A stretch of DNA of 6,232 nucleotides. It comes from JAWXUT01 sp044426075. GTDB taxonomy: Bacteria > Bacillota > Clostridia > Christensenellales > DTU072. A program made the position numbers and the translations under genes. How positions within the stretch are numbered: the first letter of the stretch is position 1; each line of letters begins with the position of its first letter. The stretch covers positions 1 through 6,232 of the forward strand of contig JAWXUT010000099.1 in the NCBI GenBank assembly GCA_044426075.1, written 5' to 3'. Of this stretch, positions 6,138 to 6,232 are shown one piece after another. The notes under the pieces were generated by a model, which did no database searches, was not told the origin of the DNA, and saw nothing but the letters and a program-made list of their open reading frames with translations.

Positions 6138-6181
6138 CTAAAAAGAAAGCCTAACAGCAGAACTTGTTTGCAATTAGGCTT
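6138..6181 (-). terminator. Probable intrinsic terminator of a leftward gene beyond the right edge
   Basis: On the minus strand, AAGCCTAA (6181-6174) pairs with TTAGGCTT (6154-6147). The loop is 19 nt and may pair internally through GCA and TGC. The stem is followed by a T-rich run, TCTTTTT (6146-6140). No T-run follows on the plus side, so it points left and implies a convergent gene entering from the right. Confidence 0.6.
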
Positions 6182-6189
6182 AAATTGTG

Positions 6190-6231
6190 TTAATTTGATT
6201 GTTGGTGTTGTTGAAAGATGCTCATCAATCC
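6190..6231 (-). CDS. Possible C-terminal fragment of a leftward gene cut by the window edge
   Basis: One minus-strand frame from the edge reads GLMSIFQQHQQSN and then TAA, ending 8 nt before the terminator stem at 6181. That position is what one expects for the 3' end of the gene the terminator serves. Thirteen residues are too few to identify a family. A second frame stays open further but runs through the terminator, and the third stops at once. Confidence 0.28.
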   Translation of the reverse strand, partial: GLMSIFQQHQQSN

Positions 6232-6232
6232 G

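Overview
The window is AT-rich and uses the standard stop codons. It reads as chromosome of a low-GC Firmicute (Bacillota), most likely an uncultured Clostridia-type lineage. The main evidence is the rplU-prp-rpmA cluster: L27 carries the Firmicute/Fusobacteria-type cleavable N-terminal extension, its processing protease Prp is encoded just upstream, and a recognisable L21 leader RNA sits in front. No species assignment is possible from the sequence alone.

Layout. Positions 1-426 hold no convincing gene. This is a patch of degenerate repeats: two 25-bp IS3-terminus-like copies at 1-25 and 80-104, and three copies of a CTCTGACGCCCG-cored motif about 100 bp apart. From 2981 down to 427, on the minus strand, runs one apparent operon: a sigma-A-type promoter, the L21 leader, rplU (L21), prp, rpmA (L27), an OGG-type 8-oxoguanine DNA glycosylase and a small NYN/LabA-like protein. 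It ends in a strong intrinsic terminator. All five genes are separated by 13 bp or less or overlap, and the rpmA and NYN ribosome binding sites lie inside the preceding genes. The GTPase gene obg, which often follows rpmA, is absent; a DNA-repair gene and a putative nuclease occupy that place.

Divergently, on the plus strand, a near-consensus promoter (TTGACA-17-TATTAT) drives a single 935-residue protein that fuses an ABC ATPase to a four-helix FtsX/MacB-type permease with an unusually large (about 500 residue) extracellular loop. It is followed by a symmetrical terminator. The right edge holds a second terminator pointing left and possibly the last codons of a leftward gene outside the window.

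Functionally, the leftward operon makes two large-subunit ribosomal proteins, the protease that matures one of them, and two passengers linked to nucleic-acid maintenance. The rightward gene is an independent envelope transport or mechanotransmission unit. No phage, CRISPR or defence cassette is visible. The points most worth a second look are the composition of the operon, the atypical acidic site of the NYN protein, the leader region of rplU, the perfect inverted repeat between the two promoters, and the repeat patch on the left.
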